A stretch of DNA of 64,000 nt, taken from the NCBI GenBank assembly GCA_002841945.1, contig PHBI01000001.1, positions 1 through 64,000 of the forward strand, in the 5' to 3' direction. The stretch's first letter is position 1. The number at the start of each line of letters is the position of its first letter. This DNA comes from Deltaproteobacteria bacterium HGW-Deltaproteobacteria-14. GTDB lineage: Bacteria; Myxococcota_A; UBA9042; PHBI01. Below the pieces are notes generated by a model that was given only the letters and a program-made list of their open reading frames with translations, was not told the origin of the DNA and did no database searches. Positions 28,069 to 36,442 of the stretch are shown here, in pieces. The position numbers and the translations under genes are program-made.

Positions 28069-29121
28069 ATGGCCATGACCGACGTCCCCTATCCCGAACG
28101 ACTCGCCGCTGCGCTGAGGCTCGCCGATCTCGCCGGGCGCCCCGACGCGGAGCAGGTCCGCAAGGGCCTCATCGCCGCCATCCGGCGTGCGGTCCACGCG
28201 CACACCGTGATCTACCTCGGCTACGCCGACGCCGGCGACCAGGGCGTGACCTGCACCGGGGTCGTCCGCGTGGGGGCGAGAGACAGCGTGGGCGACCTCG
28301 AGGGGGCGCCCTCGCCGTTCGGCGCCGACGCGCTGCTGCGGCCCGCCGCCGGGACCGCGAATCGCTTCGTCCCGTTCGAGGGTGGCGGCGGCCTGCCGCG
28401 CGGGTTGGTCGCGACGCTCTTCGCCGGCGACGAGGTGCTCGGCAGCATCGTGGTCGTGATGGGCGACCGGGTCGCGGGGAGGCGGCTCGTCCCGGCCCTC
28501 GACGCCGCCGCTAGCCGCTTCGCCGCCGCCTTGGTGCGCGCGGCGGACCTCGACGACGCGACATGGCTCTCGGGAACGGCCGCCGCGGTGATCGGCGCCG
28601 ACGGTACGCTGGGGGAGTCGACGAGCCCGGCGGTGCGCCATCTCATGGGGCGCAGGGGAGCGCGCCGTGCGAGACGTATCCGCGACGCCGTGCGAGACGG
28701 GGGACCGCGCCGCTTCGCGTGCGACGGCGTCTGGATCGGCGTCGAGCCCTTGATCGGGGCCGGGCCGGCGGCTGCGTACCTGGTGACCCTGTCCCAAACA
28801 GAGCGCCCGCATCTGGCCTCCGACCACGCCCTCACCCCACGCCAACGCGAGGTGTGCGGCCTCTACGTGCAGGGGTGGAGTCCTTCTCGCATCGCGCCGC
28901 GCCTGGGCCTGACGGCGCGCTCGGTGCAGCGGCTCCTCAAGCAGAGCTTCGAGCGCCTCGGCGTGAGCGAGCTGTCAGCGCTGCGTGTCCTCTTGAGAGG
29001 GCTCTCGACGCCGCACAAGCGCTCGAGCGCGCGTACGCGGCCGGCGCTGCTCGGGACCTCGCGCCAGCTCCTCATCGAGCGAGCGCGCCGTGGCTTGTTG
29101 CACCCCGTCGATTGGGTGTGA
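28069..29121 (+). CDS. GAF-like, LuxR-type transcriptional regulator
   Basis: 350 aa. The N-terminal part (about residues 10-160) is GAF/PAS-like (HTVIYLGYADAGDQGVTC, EVLGSIVVVMGDRVAGRRLVPALDAAASRF). The C-terminal HTH (about 255-310) is of the LuxR/NarL class: LTPRQREVCGLYVQGWSPSRIAPRLGLTARSVQRLLKQSFERLG. No receiver aspartate is seen, so it is not a standard response regulator. The ATG at 28069 was chosen; an in-frame TTG at 28057 is possible. A palindrome with a matching half-site lies upstream and a hairpin follows the stop. It probably controls itself and a neighbouring gene; the target is unknown. Confidence 0.8.
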   Translation: MAMTDVPYPERLAAALRLADLAGRPDAEQVRKGLIAAIRRAVHAHTVIYLGYADAGDQGVTCTGVVRVGARDSVGDLEGAPSPFGADALLRPAAGTANRFVPFEGGGGLPRGLVATLFAGDEVLGSIVVVMGDRVAGRRLVPALDAAASRFAAALVRAADLDDATWLSGTAAAVIGADGTLGESTSPAVRHLMGRRGARRARRIRDAVRDGGPRRFACDGVWIGVEPLIGAGPAAAYLVTLSQTERPHLASDHALTPRQREVCGLYVQGWSPSRIAPRLGLTARSVQRLLKQSFERLGVSELSALRVLLRGLSTPHKRSSARTRPALLGTSRQLLIERARRGLLHPVDWV

Positions 29122-29128
29122 GCTCCGT

Positions 29129-29160
29129 CCGGTCGCCGGGGCGTCGTCCCCGGGGACCGG
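29129..29160 (+). terminator. Hairpin downstream of the LuxR-type gene
   Basis: CCGGT at 29129-29133 and CCGGGG at 29136-29141 pair with CCCCGG at 29148-29153 and ACCGG at 29156-29160, across a 6-nt loop. It starts 8 nt past the stop codon. No T-run follows. Confidence 0.5.
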
Positions 29161-29189
29161 CGATGGTTGGTGGGTGCCTGAAGGACCCA

Positions 29190-29213
29190 GGGAGAGGGAG
29201 AGGGAGAGGGAGA
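29190..29213 (+). repeat. Four tandem GGGAGA hexamers
   Basis: Four perfect GGGAGA units at 29190-29213 lie in the 211-nt gap between the convergent LuxR-type and diguanylate cyclase genes. The purine tract has no coding role that I can see. Slippage could vary its copy number. Confidence 0.8.
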
Positions 29214-29332
29214 GTGAACAGGGTCGCGCGTCGGTCCGCCCGGCCGGCGCGCGGCCCTCTCCCGTGGCGTTCGCGCCCGCGATGTGTCGCGTCCCGAGCG
29301 GTGGGGCGGTCGTGGGCCGGGCTGCGAAGTGG

Positions 29333-30433
29333 TCAGGCCGCGACGTGGACCCGGTCGCGGCCCCCGGCCTTGGCGGCGTAGAGCGCCCGGTCGGCGCGCT
29401 CGAGCCACGCCTCCGGCGCCTCGTCGAGGCCGCGTTCGGCGACACCGATAGACACGGTGAGGTGGATCCTGGCGCCGTCGTGGACGACGATCATGGCGTC
29501 GATGGCGCCGCGGACGCGCTCGGCGACCTTGAACGCGTCGTCCTCGCGGCACTCGTGCAGCACGATGGCGAACTCCTCGCCGCCGTAGCGCGCGATCAGG
29601 TCCGTCTCGCGCAGGCCCAGGGCGCGCAGGACGTCGCCGACGTTGCGCAGGACCGCGTCGCCGGCCGGGTGGCCGTGGCTGTCGTTGACGTTCTTGAAGT
29701 GGTCTAGGTCGAGCAGCAGCAGCGAGGTGGCGCTCCCTCGGAAGGCGCCGATCGCCGCGGTGCCGGCGAGGTGCGCGTCGAGTGAGGCGCGGTTGGCGAG
29801 GCCGGTGAGCGGGTCGGTCTCGGCCTGCGCGGTGACGCGCTTGAGCTCGACCCGCATGGTGCGGAGGATGTCGCGGAGGCGGCCGACCTCGCGGTTGTGC
29901 CGCCTGGAGCGCTCCCCGGCGGCGGCCTCGACGACCTCGACGGTCTGGAGGACGGAGCTGCGCAGGCGTGAGACGTCGATGCTCGGGGTGGAGGCGAGCT
30001 CCTTGAGGCCGGCGACGCTCTTCGACACCCGCTCGTCGCTGGAGCCGTCGGACTCGACGGTGCGGGTGAGCCCCTGGGCCACGTCGACGAGGGCCTGGCG
30101 GAAGCCGCCGACGGTCTCGCTGACGAAGTGGCGCTCGGCGCGGCGGTGGCGCGCGAAGGTCGTCCGGAGGGTGCCCCAGTCGGGATCGAGGGTGGGCGGA
30201 TCGTCGGCGTCGCTCGGGCCGAGCCCGCGGAGGATCTCCGCACCCCACGACGCGAGGCGCCCCAGGCGGATCTTGGCTTCGGCCTCGGCGAGGTCGATGT
30301 CGAGATCGGTGTAATCTTTAAGGACACGCGCCAGCGTCTCCCTGACGGCGGCGTCGTGTGGCCCTGGGGCCTCGTCCGCTGCGCGCCGCCTGCCGAACCA
30401 CCGCTGCCAGACGCTCTCGGTTCTGTCCGTCAC
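29333..30433 (-). CDS. Diguanylate cyclase (GGDEF domain)
   Basis: 366 aa, soluble. A helical, coiled-coil-like N-terminal region (about residues 25-200) precedes a GGDEF domain that makes cyclic di-GMP from two GTP. The active-site GGEEF is at 284-288, with LLLLDLDHFKNVNDSHGHPAGD upstream. An RxxD inhibitory site (RETD, 275-278) lies five residues before it, so product inhibition is expected. The GTG at 30433 follows a run of AGG triplets including AGGAGG and is preferred over the longer frame that would begin in low-complexity Gly. It is convergent with the LuxR-type gene and divergent from the oxidoreductase gene. No membrane sensor domain is present. Confidence 0.93.
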   Translation of the reverse strand: MTDRTESVWQRWFGRRRAADEAPGPHDAAVRETLARVLKDYTDLDIDLAEAEAKIRLGRLASWGAEILRGLGPSDADDPPTLDPDWGTLRTTFARHRRAERHFVSETVGGFRQALVDVAQGLTRTVESDGSSDERVSKSVAGLKELASTPSIDVSRLRSSVLQTVEVVEAAAGERSRRHNREVGRLRDILRTMRVELKRVTAQAETDPLTGLANRASLDAHLAGTAAIGAFRGSATSLLLLDLDHFKNVNDSHGHPAGDAVLRNVGDVLRALGLRETDLIARYGGEEFAIVLHECREDDAFKVAERVRGAIDAMIVVHDGARIHLTVSIGVAERGLDEAPEAWLERADRALYAAKAGGRDRVHVAA

Positions 30434-30632
30434 TGCGCCTCCTCCTCCTCCTCCTCGCGTCCTGCCGCGCGCGCACCCGCTCATCGGCCTGACGACATCT
30501 GCTCCAACGGTCGCTCAGTCGCGATCCTGAAGTGTAAACGTGAGTAAGCGCGCGCGGCGGCGGCGGCGGCGGTCCGGCCGGTGTGACCGGTTCTGCTTCA
30601 CCCCCTCTGGCGGCCGCGCTAAGGTCCTGCCC

Positions 30633-31835
30633 ATGAGCAAGTGCGACGTCATCGTCATCGGCGGGGGGATCAGTGGGCTTTCGTTCGCGTGGGGCGCCGC
30701 CGCCCGGGGGCGCGAGGTGACCGTCCTCGACGCCGCCCCCCGCCTCGGTGGGTGCCTCCACTCGCCGCGGACCGCCGACGGCTACTGGTTCGAGCTCGGC
30801 GCCCACACCGCGTACAACTCCTACAGCGGGCTGCTCGCGATCCTCGAGGGCGTAGGCCTGATGGACCGGCTCCTCCCGCGCGAGAAGCTCCCGTTTCGCA
30901 TGCTGGTCGCGGGCGAGCTCCGCTCGGTCGCCAAGGAGCTGAGCTTGCTGCGGCTGTTCGGCTCGCTCCCGCGGATGCCGTTCACGAAGAAGGACGGTCG
31001 CACGGTCAAGGAGTACTTCTCGCGCCTGGTCGGCAAGCGGAACTACGAGCGCGTGCTCGCTCCGATGCTCGCGGCGGTGCCGTCGCAGCCCGCCGACGAC
31101 TTCCCGGCGACGATGCTCTTCAAGAAGCGCCCGCGGCGCAAAGACGTCCTCCGCAGCTTCACCGTCGACGGCGGGCTGCAGACCGTCACCGACGCCATCG
31201 CCGCGTCCCCCCGGGTCACGACCCGTCCCGACACCGCGGTCGCCGCGGTCGCGCCAGACGGCGCGGGCTTCGCGGTGACCCTGGCCAGCGGCGAGCGCCT
31301 CGTCGCCGAGCACGTCGCCGTCGCCCTGCCTCCGGACGCCGCCGCGCGCGTCGTGGCCGGCGCCTGGCCCGCCCTCGCCGAGGCCCTCGCGAAGGTCGCC
31401 GTGGTCGCGGTCGACAGCCTCGGCGTGGTGGTCGCGTCCGACCAGATCGGCCTGCCGTCGGTGGCCGGCGTGGTGCCCAAGGAGCGGGACGCCTTCTACT
31501 CGGTCGTGACCCGCGACGTGGTGCCGGACGCGACCCATCGGGCCTTCACGTTCCACTTCGCCGCCGGCTCCGCCCCTGGCGATCGGCTGGCCCGCGCCCT
31601 GTCGGTCCTCGGCGTCGGCGAGGACGCCGTCGCCGCGACCTACGAGCGCCAGAGCCGCCTGCCCTCACCGAAGCCCGGTCACCCGGCGCTCGTCGCCGCG
31701 ATGGACGCCGCGCTCGCCGACTCCCGCCTGGCGCTCACCGGCAGCTACTTCGCCGGCCTCGCCATCGAGGACTGCATCGGTCGCTCCAACGCCGAGCTCG
31801 CCCGGGTCTCCCGACAGTCGGGGTCAGTCTCCTGA
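30633..31835 (+). CDS. FAD-dependent oxidoreductase, protoporphyrinogen oxidase-like
   Basis: 400 aa. An N-terminal dinucleotide-binding loop (VIVIGGGISGLSFAWGAAARG) and the FAD GG-doublet motif (RLGGCLHSPRTADGYWFELGAH) are present, as is a C-terminal FAD-contact stretch (LALTGSYFAGLAIEDCIG). The layout resembles HemG/HemY-type protoporphyrinogen oxidases and related amine-oxidase flavoproteins. No hem gene is nearby, so the substrate stays open. The last residues (RQSGSVS) and the stop codon are encoded by the first copy of the repeat cluster that follows, so the natural C-terminus was probably altered by the repeat. Confidence 0.83.
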   Translation: MSKCDVIVIGGGISGLSFAWGAAARGREVTVLDAAPRLGGCLHSPRTADGYWFELGAHTAYNSYSGLLAILEGVGLMDRLLPREKLPFRMLVAGELRSVAKELSLLRLFGSLPRMPFTKKDGRTVKEYFSRLVGKRNYERVLAPMLAAVPSQPADDFPATMLFKKRPRRKDVLRSFTVDGGLQTVTDAIAASPRVTTRPDTAVAAVAPDGAGFAVTLASGERLVAEHVAVALPPDAAARVVAGAWPALAEALAKVAVVAVDSLGVVVASDQIGLPSVAGVVPKERDAFYSVVTRDVVPDATHRAFTFHFAAGSAPGDRLARALSVLGVGEDAVAATYERQSRLPSPKPGHPALVAAMDAALADSRLALTGSYFAGLAIEDCIGRSNAELARVSRQSGSVS

Positions 31836-32110
31836 CAGTCGGGGTCATGACAGTCGGGGTCAGGCACCCTCACTTTTTACTTTCGCAGCTTTGTGACAGT
31901 CGGGGTCAGGCACCCTCACTTTTTACTTTCGCAGCTTTGAGCCGCCTGGCGGCGTAGGCCCCCAACTTCGAGGGGTCAGGCACCCTCACTTTTTACTTTC
32001 GCAGCTTTGAGCCGCCTGCGGCGTAGGCCCCAACTTCGAGGGGTCAGGCACCCTCACTTTTTACTTCTTCGGTCTCGCCGAAAAAGTAAAAAGTGAGGGT
32101 GCCTGACCCC
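31813..32110. repeat. REP-like repeat cluster (four direct copies and one inverted copy)
   Basis: The gap between the oxidoreductase and ovoA is filled by a repeat family. The core begins GGGGTCAGGCACCCTCAC and runs on through TTTTTAC; copies start at 31856, 31902, 31972 and 32040, and an inverted copy is at 32086-32110. Copies 1-3 continue with TTTCGCAGCTTTG. Copies 2 and 3 are parts of a 68-70 nt tandem unit with a GCCGCC-N-GCGGC hairpin. A second short motif, GACAGTCGGGGTCA, occurs at 31813, 31834, 31849 and about 31895. The A/T-rich core contrasts with the GC-rich genome. Similar GGGGTCAGGCACC elements accompany REP-associated tyrosine transposases elsewhere (from memory), but no such transposase gene is in this window. 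Confidence 0.85.
32040..32110. repeat. Near-perfect long hairpin formed by the inverted repeat copies
   Basis: Copy 4 (32040-32064) and the inverted copy (32086-32110) are exact 25-bp reverse complements, with a smaller TTCGG/CCGAA stem in the 21-nt interval. It lies 29 nt downstream of the ovoA stop on the minus strand and downstream of the oxidoreductase on the plus strand. It may act as a bidirectional terminator or an mRNA stability element. Confidence 0.85.
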
Positions 32111-32138
32111 TCTCCCGACGATCCCGACGATCCCGACC

Positions 32139-34232
32139 CTACAGCCGCTCCCAGACGGTCATCTCGCTCAGGGTGTGCTGGTGCTTGCGGGGGGTCTCGC
32201 GGATGACGAAGGGGACGTCGCGCGGTGCACCGACCCGCCGGAAGTGGCCGGAGAGCGCGGCCTCGAGCCCCTCTAGCGTCGTCACCTCGCGCCCGTCGAC
32301 GACCCGCCCGCCGAGCCAGTTGGCCTTGGGCGTGAACGCCTCGAGCCAGGTGTACGGCGACAGCAGCACCAGCAGCCCGCCGGGCACGATCCGCTCGCCG
32401 ATGTGAGCCAAGAAGTGCGCGGGGTCGTGCAGCCGATCGATGAGGTTCGCGGCCAGCACCAGGTCGTAGCCGCTGAAGCGCGGCTTGAGGTTGTGCGCGT
32501 CCCCCTGCCACAGCTCCACCCGGTCCGCGACGTCGGCCAGCCCGAGCGCGTCGAGGCTCACCGACTGCGCGCGCGTGAGCTCACCTTCCCCAGCGACGAC
32601 GTAGCGCACGGTCCCGTGCTGCTTCAGCTCGTGCGCCACCTTGATGAAGCGCGCCGAGAAGTCGACCCCGGTCACGTGCTCTGCGAAGCGCGCCAGCTCG
32701 AAGGTCGCCCGCCCGGTCGCGCAGCCGAGGTCGAGCACCCGCCGCAGCGGCCGCTCGCCAGCCACCTCGCGGCACAGCTCGGCGCAGCGCCGCGGGAAGT
32801 TGGGCACGCCGAGCTGCTCGGGCCCGTAGTGGAAGTCGCAGTACTGCGCGACCGCCTCGTCGCTCTCGTAGACGCTCTCCGGCACCGACACCTCCTGCTC
32901 CGACGCGATGACGCGAAAGCCCGCGTGCTGATAGAAATGCCGCCGAAAGGCGTAGCGCGCCGCCCGCGTCGCCTCGTTGCCGGTCGAGATCCACGAGCCG
33001 CCCTTCATCAGGTTGTGGCGTCCGTCGAAGGTCGGCGTCGAGAAGTCGTCGTACAGCGGGTGCACCGCGAACCCTGGGAAGCCGTCGATGGGCGTCTCGG
33101 TCCACTGCCACACGTTTCCGACGACGTCGCCAAAACCGCCATGGACGTGGCGGTCGACGGGACAGGACGACGCCTGCCGCGCCAGCGCGATGTTGCCCGA
33201 CTCGCCGCTGAAGACGTCGCGCTCGGGGAGCCCCGCGACGTCGAGCAGGCGGTACCACTCGGCCTCGGTCGGCAGCCGCAGCGATCGTCCCAGCTCCGCG
33301 GCCTTCCAGGCGCAGAAGGCCTTCGCCTCGAGCTGGTTGACCTCCGCCGGCCAGCTCCACGGCATCGGGATCTCCTCGGTCAGGCACCGCAGGCGCCACG
33401 CCCCGTCGCCCGCCCCCCGGACCCAGAAGCGCGGGTGCTCCGCCTCGGCGTAGCAGCGCCACGCCCACCCCTCCTCCGACCACCAGGCGCGCTCACGGTA
33501 GCCGCCCGCGTCCACGAACCCGCGGAGCTCGGCGTTGCTCGTCAGGTAGCGCGCCGCCTCGAACGCCGGTACCCGCTCCTCGTGGCGCGGGTACTCGTTG
33601 TCCCAGCCGTAGAGCGGCGCCTCGCGGTCCTTGCCGAGGGCCACGGCGCCGCCGGGCACGGCGAGCAGCGTGTTGTCCGGGGCCGCTCCGCGCTCGCCGC
33701 ACAGCGGCCACGCCGGGTGGGGGCGGACGAGGTCGAGGGGGAGCTGACGGATCAGCACCGAGCTCGTCTCGAGGTGGATCCGCTCGTGCTCGATGCCCAT
33801 CACGACGGCCCAGAACGGGTGGTCCCAGGTGACCGGGCCGCTCAGGGGGAGCGTCTCGATCGCGCGCTGCACAAGTTCCTTAACCTTCCGTCTATACGCG
33901 AAAACATCAGCAATCGCGGGCCAGTCATAGTGCGTTGCGTCAAGGTCGTCCCAGCTCATCTCGTCGACGCCGATGGCGAACAGCGACTCGAGGTGGGGGT
34001 CGACCTGCGCCGGCAGGATCCGCGCGAGCACCAGCTTGTTGACGAAGAAGGTCGCCGTGTGCCCGACGTAGAAGACGAGCGGGTGCCGCAGCGGGTCGGC
34101 GCGCTGGTAGAAGGCGCGATCGGACGTCAGCACCGCGAAGAGCCGCTCGTACGTCTCCCACGAGTCCTCGAAGTAGGCCAAGACGCGCGCGCGCAGCGTC
34201 TCGGGTGGCTGGTCGAGCCTCGGCGTGTCCAT
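32139..34232 (-). CDS. ovoA: 5-histidylcysteine sulfoxide synthase / mercaptohistidine N-methyltransferase
   Basis: 697 aa, three domains, as in OvoA. A DinB-like domain (about 15-170) carries the iron ligands H58 (FYVGHTATFF) and H149 and H153 (GIEHERIHLE). An FGE-sulfatase-type domain (about 200-440) follows, with NQLEAKAFCAWKAAELGRSLRLPTEAEWYRLL and NVWQWTETPIDGF. A SAM methyltransferase domain (about 450-697) has VLDLGCATGRATFELARFA. OvoA joins histidine and cysteine with oxygen and methylates the final thiolhistidine to ovothiol, a redox buffer. The C-S lyase OvoB needed in between is not adjacent. GGGGAA precedes the ATG. The 9-bp unit CCCGACGAT repeats just after the stop. Confidence 0.93.
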   Translation of the reverse strand: MDTPRLDQPPETLRARVLAYFEDSWETYERLFAVLTSDRAFYQRADPLRHPLVFYVGHTATFFVNKLVLARILPAQVDPHLESLFAIGVDEMSWDDLDATHYDWPAIADVFAYRRKVKELVQRAIETLPLSGPVTWDHPFWAVVMGIEHERIHLETSSVLIRQLPLDLVRPHPAWPLCGERGAAPDNTLLAVPGGAVALGKDREAPLYGWDNEYPRHEERVPAFEAARYLTSNAELRGFVDAGGYRERAWWSEEGWAWRCYAEAEHPRFWVRGAGDGAWRLRCLTEEIPMPWSWPAEVNQLEAKAFCAWKAAELGRSLRLPTEAEWYRLLDVAGLPERDVFSGESGNIALARQASSCPVDRHVHGGFGDVVGNVWQWTETPIDGFPGFAVHPLYDDFSTPTFDGRHNLMKGGSWISTGNEATRAARYAFRRHFYQHAGFRVIASEQEVSVPESVYESDEAVAQYCDFHYGPEQLGVPNFPRRCAELCREVAGERPLRRVLDLGCATGRATFELARFAEHVTGVDFSARFIKVAHELKQHGTVRYVVAGEGELTRAQSVSLDALGLADVADRVELWQGDAHNLKPRFSGYDLVLAANLIDRLHDPAHFLAHIGERIVPGGLLVLLSPYTWLEAFTPKANWLGGRVVDGREVTTLEGLEAALSGHFRRVGAPRDVPFVIRETPRKHQHTLSEMTVWERL

Positions 34233-34372
34233 GGCGTTCCCCGTATCAATCCCGCTCGGCAGCGGCAGCATAGGGCAGGTACGGGGGATCGGCCGCGATG
34301 GTTTCGCGGGTTTTTTGTGAAATGCTCTCGGCCGGCGCCGGATAGGCGGGGGTAGAGAGGCTTGCGGAGACC

Positions 34373-34963
34373 ATGCGATCCGAAGAGGTGCCCGATGCTG
34401 TGCTCGCGAAGAAGGCCCGCCGGGGTGACCCCGCGGCGTGGCGCGCGCTGGTCCGCCGGCACACCCCGATGGTGTACCGGCTGGCGCGGCGGCTGCTCGC
34501 GACCAACGAGGACGCCGAGGACGCCGCCCAGGAGGTCTTCGTGAGGATGCACCGCTCCATCGACAGCTACGACACCGCGCGCCCGCTGCCCGCGTGGCTC
34601 GGCCGCATCACCTACCACGTCTGCCTGCGCCGCCTCGGCCACGCCGCGCGGCGCTCGTCCGAGGGGCTCGATCCCGTCGCGCTGGCCGACCTCCCCGACC
34701 CCGACGGCCCAACCCCCGAGGCGGTGACCGCCGGCGCGGAGTCCGACGCCATCGTCAACCGCGCCGTCGAGCAGCTCGCCGCCCAGGACCAGTTCCTCAT
34801 CGCCCTCCGCTACCGCGAGGGGCTCGCCGACGGCGAGGTGGCCGAGGCCACCGGGATGAACATCAACACCGTCCGCACCCGCCTCTTTCGGGCCCGGCAC
34901 ACGCTGCGCCGGCTCCTCGCGCCGGTGCTCGGCTCCCCCGCGACCGAGGAGGTGACGCCGTGA
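34373..34963 (+). CDS. ECF-type RNA polymerase sigma factor (first of two)
   Basis: 196 aa. The region 2 core-binding helix (YRLARRLLATNEDAEDAAQEVFVRMHRSIDSYD) and a region 4 HTH (LRYREGLADGEVAEATGMNINTVRTRLFRAR) are joined by a linker rich in Asp and Pro. It lacks region 3, which defines the ECF class. The stop overlaps the start of the anti-sigma gene by 4 nt (GTGA), so the two are made in a fixed ratio. It is the first gene of a run of five through the YtfJ pair. Target promoters are unknown; no clear autoregulatory -35/-10 was seen. Confidence 0.92.
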   Translation: MRSEEVPDAVLAKKARRGDPAAWRALVRRHTPMVYRLARRLLATNEDAEDAAQEVFVRMHRSIDSYDTARPLPAWLGRITYHVCLRRLGHAARRSSEGLDPVALADLPDPDGPTPEAVTAGAESDAIVNRAVEQLAAQDQFLIALRYREGLADGEVAEATGMNINTVRTRLFRARHTLRRLLAPVLGSPATEEVTP

Positions 34964-35430
34964 CCCCGATGACCCTCGAAGAGCGCGTCGACGCCTACCT
35001 CGAAGGCACGCTGTCGCGGACCGAGGCCCGCCGCCTCGAGGCCGAGCTGACCGAACCCGAAGCCGGGCGCGCCCTCGCCGAGGCGGTCGCGCTGCGCGAG
35101 CTCCTGATGGGCACCGGCTCCGACGAAGTCCCCGACGGGCTCATCGAGCGCATCGAGGCGAGCCTCGGCGTGGACCACCACACCCAGCTCTTCACGGCGC
35201 CCCGCGACGCGCCGCGGCCGCGGCGCTTTCGGGCGATCCGCGGCGTGCTGAGCGGCTTCGCCTGGAGCTACCGCGGGCCGGCCCTGGCCGCGGCCCCGGC
35301 GTCATCCGCGGGCGACGGCTTTCGGACCCTCTCCTACACCACCGCGCCGCTCGCCGCCCTGCCGCACCCGGCTCCCAAGCCGACCCCTTCGCGCCCGCTG
35401 TGGAAGCGGGTCCTCAAGATCGGAGGCTGA
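34960..35430 (+). CDS. Putative soluble anti-sigma factor
   Basis: 156 aa from a GTG that overlaps the sigma stop, with GAGGAGG upstream. The N-terminal helical domain (LEERVDAYLEGTLSRTEARRLEAELTEPEAGRALAEAV) has the anti-sigma fold pattern, but the Cys/His zinc ligands are absent. No transmembrane segment is present, unlike most ECF anti-sigma factors, so release must respond to a cytoplasmic signal. The C-terminal half is Pro/Ala-rich and basic. Identity rests on gene position and the N-terminal motif. Confidence 0.68.
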   Translation: MTPMTLEERVDAYLEGTLSRTEARRLEAELTEPEAGRALAEAVALRELLMGTGSDEVPDGLIERIEASLGVDHHTQLFTAPRDAPRPRRFRAIRGVLSGFAWSYRGPALAAAPASSAGDGFRTLSYTTAPLAALPHPAPKPTPSRPLWKRVLKIGG

Positions 35431-35433
35431 GCC

Positions 35434-36084
35434 GTGGCGGTCGTCGCAGACATCCTGCTCGCTCTGCTGACCGTCGTCGGCGCGCTGGCGCTGCTGGTGC
35501 TGCTGATGCCGCTGTCGGTGCGGGCCCGCGGCGCCGCCGACGGGCTCGACCTGGTCTTCGAGGTGCGCGGGAGCTGGGGGTTCGGGTTCATCTCGGTCCG
35601 GTGGCGGGCCTTCGAGGCCGCGACGCTGCACATCCTCGGGATCCGCGTGGCCCGCTTGCGGCGGGCGACCCCCGAGGCGCGCGAGGCCAAGCGCCAGAAG
35701 GCCCGCGAGCGCGCCGAGGCGCGAGCGCGTAAGGGCAAGTTACCGAAAAAGAAGAAAAATCGTGGGCTGTTCTGGTCCGTGCGCCATCGCCGCACCCTGT
35801 GGCGCGCGGCGCTGCGCATGGTCCGGACGCTGCACCTCGAGGGGCGCGTCGCCGGCGTCGTCGGGATGCCGGACCCGGACGAGACGGCGTGGCTCGGCCT
35901 GGCCCTCGGCGAGCTCGAGGCGCGCCTCCCGCCGGGCGTCCTGGACGTGGCGGTGGACTACACGGACGAGGTGCTCGCCGTCGGTGGGCACCTGCGGAGT
36001 CGCATATGGCCGGCCGAGGTGCTGGTCGTGCTGGCGACGGTTCGGTTCGGTGGAGAGATGCGGCGCGCGCTGCGCGCCGCGTGA
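35434..36084 (+). CDS. DUF2953 (YtfI-like) membrane protein
   Basis: 216 aa. An N-terminal membrane helix (ADILLALLTVVGALALLVLLMPL) is followed by DUF2953-type sequence: VRARGAADGLDLVFEVRG, a basic stretch (residues about 75-110, KRQKARERAEARARKGKLPKKKKN), then RTLWRAALRMVRTLHLEGRVAGVVG and DVAVDYTDEVLAVGGHLRSRIWP. In Bacilli this is YtfI, encoded next to the spore protein YtfJ/GerW. It starts at a GTG 3 nt after the anti-sigma stop and is followed by two YtfJ-family genes. Function unknown in any organism. Confidence 0.78.
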   Translation: MAVVADILLALLTVVGALALLVLLMPLSVRARGAADGLDLVFEVRGSWGFGFISVRWRAFEAATLHILGIRVARLRRATPEAREAKRQKARERAEARARKGKLPKKKKNRGLFWSVRHRRTLWRAALRMVRTLHLEGRVAGVVGMPDPDETAWLGLALGELEARLPPGVLDVAVDYTDEVLAVGGHLRSRIWPAEVLVVLATVRFGGEMRRALRAA

Positions 36085-36119
36085 GAACGACAGGCCCATG
36101 ACGGGCCGAGGAGGTTCAG

Positions 36120-36416
36120 ATGCAACTGCAGCAGATCAAGGGGCTGTTCGCGACGGTGACGGAGCGCCTCAAGCTCCTGACCCGGCGCAACGCGGTCGTC
36201 GCGAAGCCGGTGTCGGTCGGCGACCGGCACATCATCACCCTGTGTGAGCTGCGGCTCGGCTTCGGCGGCGGCGGCGGCGAGGGAGAGGGCGGCGAGGACG
36301 GCCAGTCCATCGGCAAGGGCACCGGCGGCGGCGCCGGGGGGATGGCGCGCGCCTGCCCGGTGGCGGTCATCGTCATCGACAACGGCAAGGCGCGGCTCGA
36401 GAGCCTGGACCAGTAA
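36120..36416 (+). CDS. GerW/YtfJ-family protein, copy 1
   Basis: 98 aa, cytoplasmic. It matches the GerW pattern: VVAKPVSVGDRHIITLCELRLGFGGGGGEGEG, a Gly-rich middle (GKGTGGGAGGMA), then RACPVAVIVIDNGKARLESLD. In Bacillus, YtfJ/GerW is needed for spore germination and sits by YtfI. The ATG follows GAGGAGG-like sequence. It is 26 nt upstream of a longer paralogue, and the two share the hairpin-like Gly-rich core but differ in their tails. Role here unknown. Confidence 0.78.
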   Translation: MQLQQIKGLFATVTERLKLLTRRNAVVAKPVSVGDRHIITLCELRLGFGGGGGEGEGGEDGQSIGKGTGGGAGGMARACPVAVIVIDNGKARLESLDQ

Positions 36417-36442
36417 CAGCACACACACTCGGAGGATGAATC

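Noticed and set aside
29170..29187. GGTGCCTGAAGGACCC, a partial match to the REP core
   Set aside because: Only part of the core is matched and the A/T-rich tail is absent, so it is probably a chance match.
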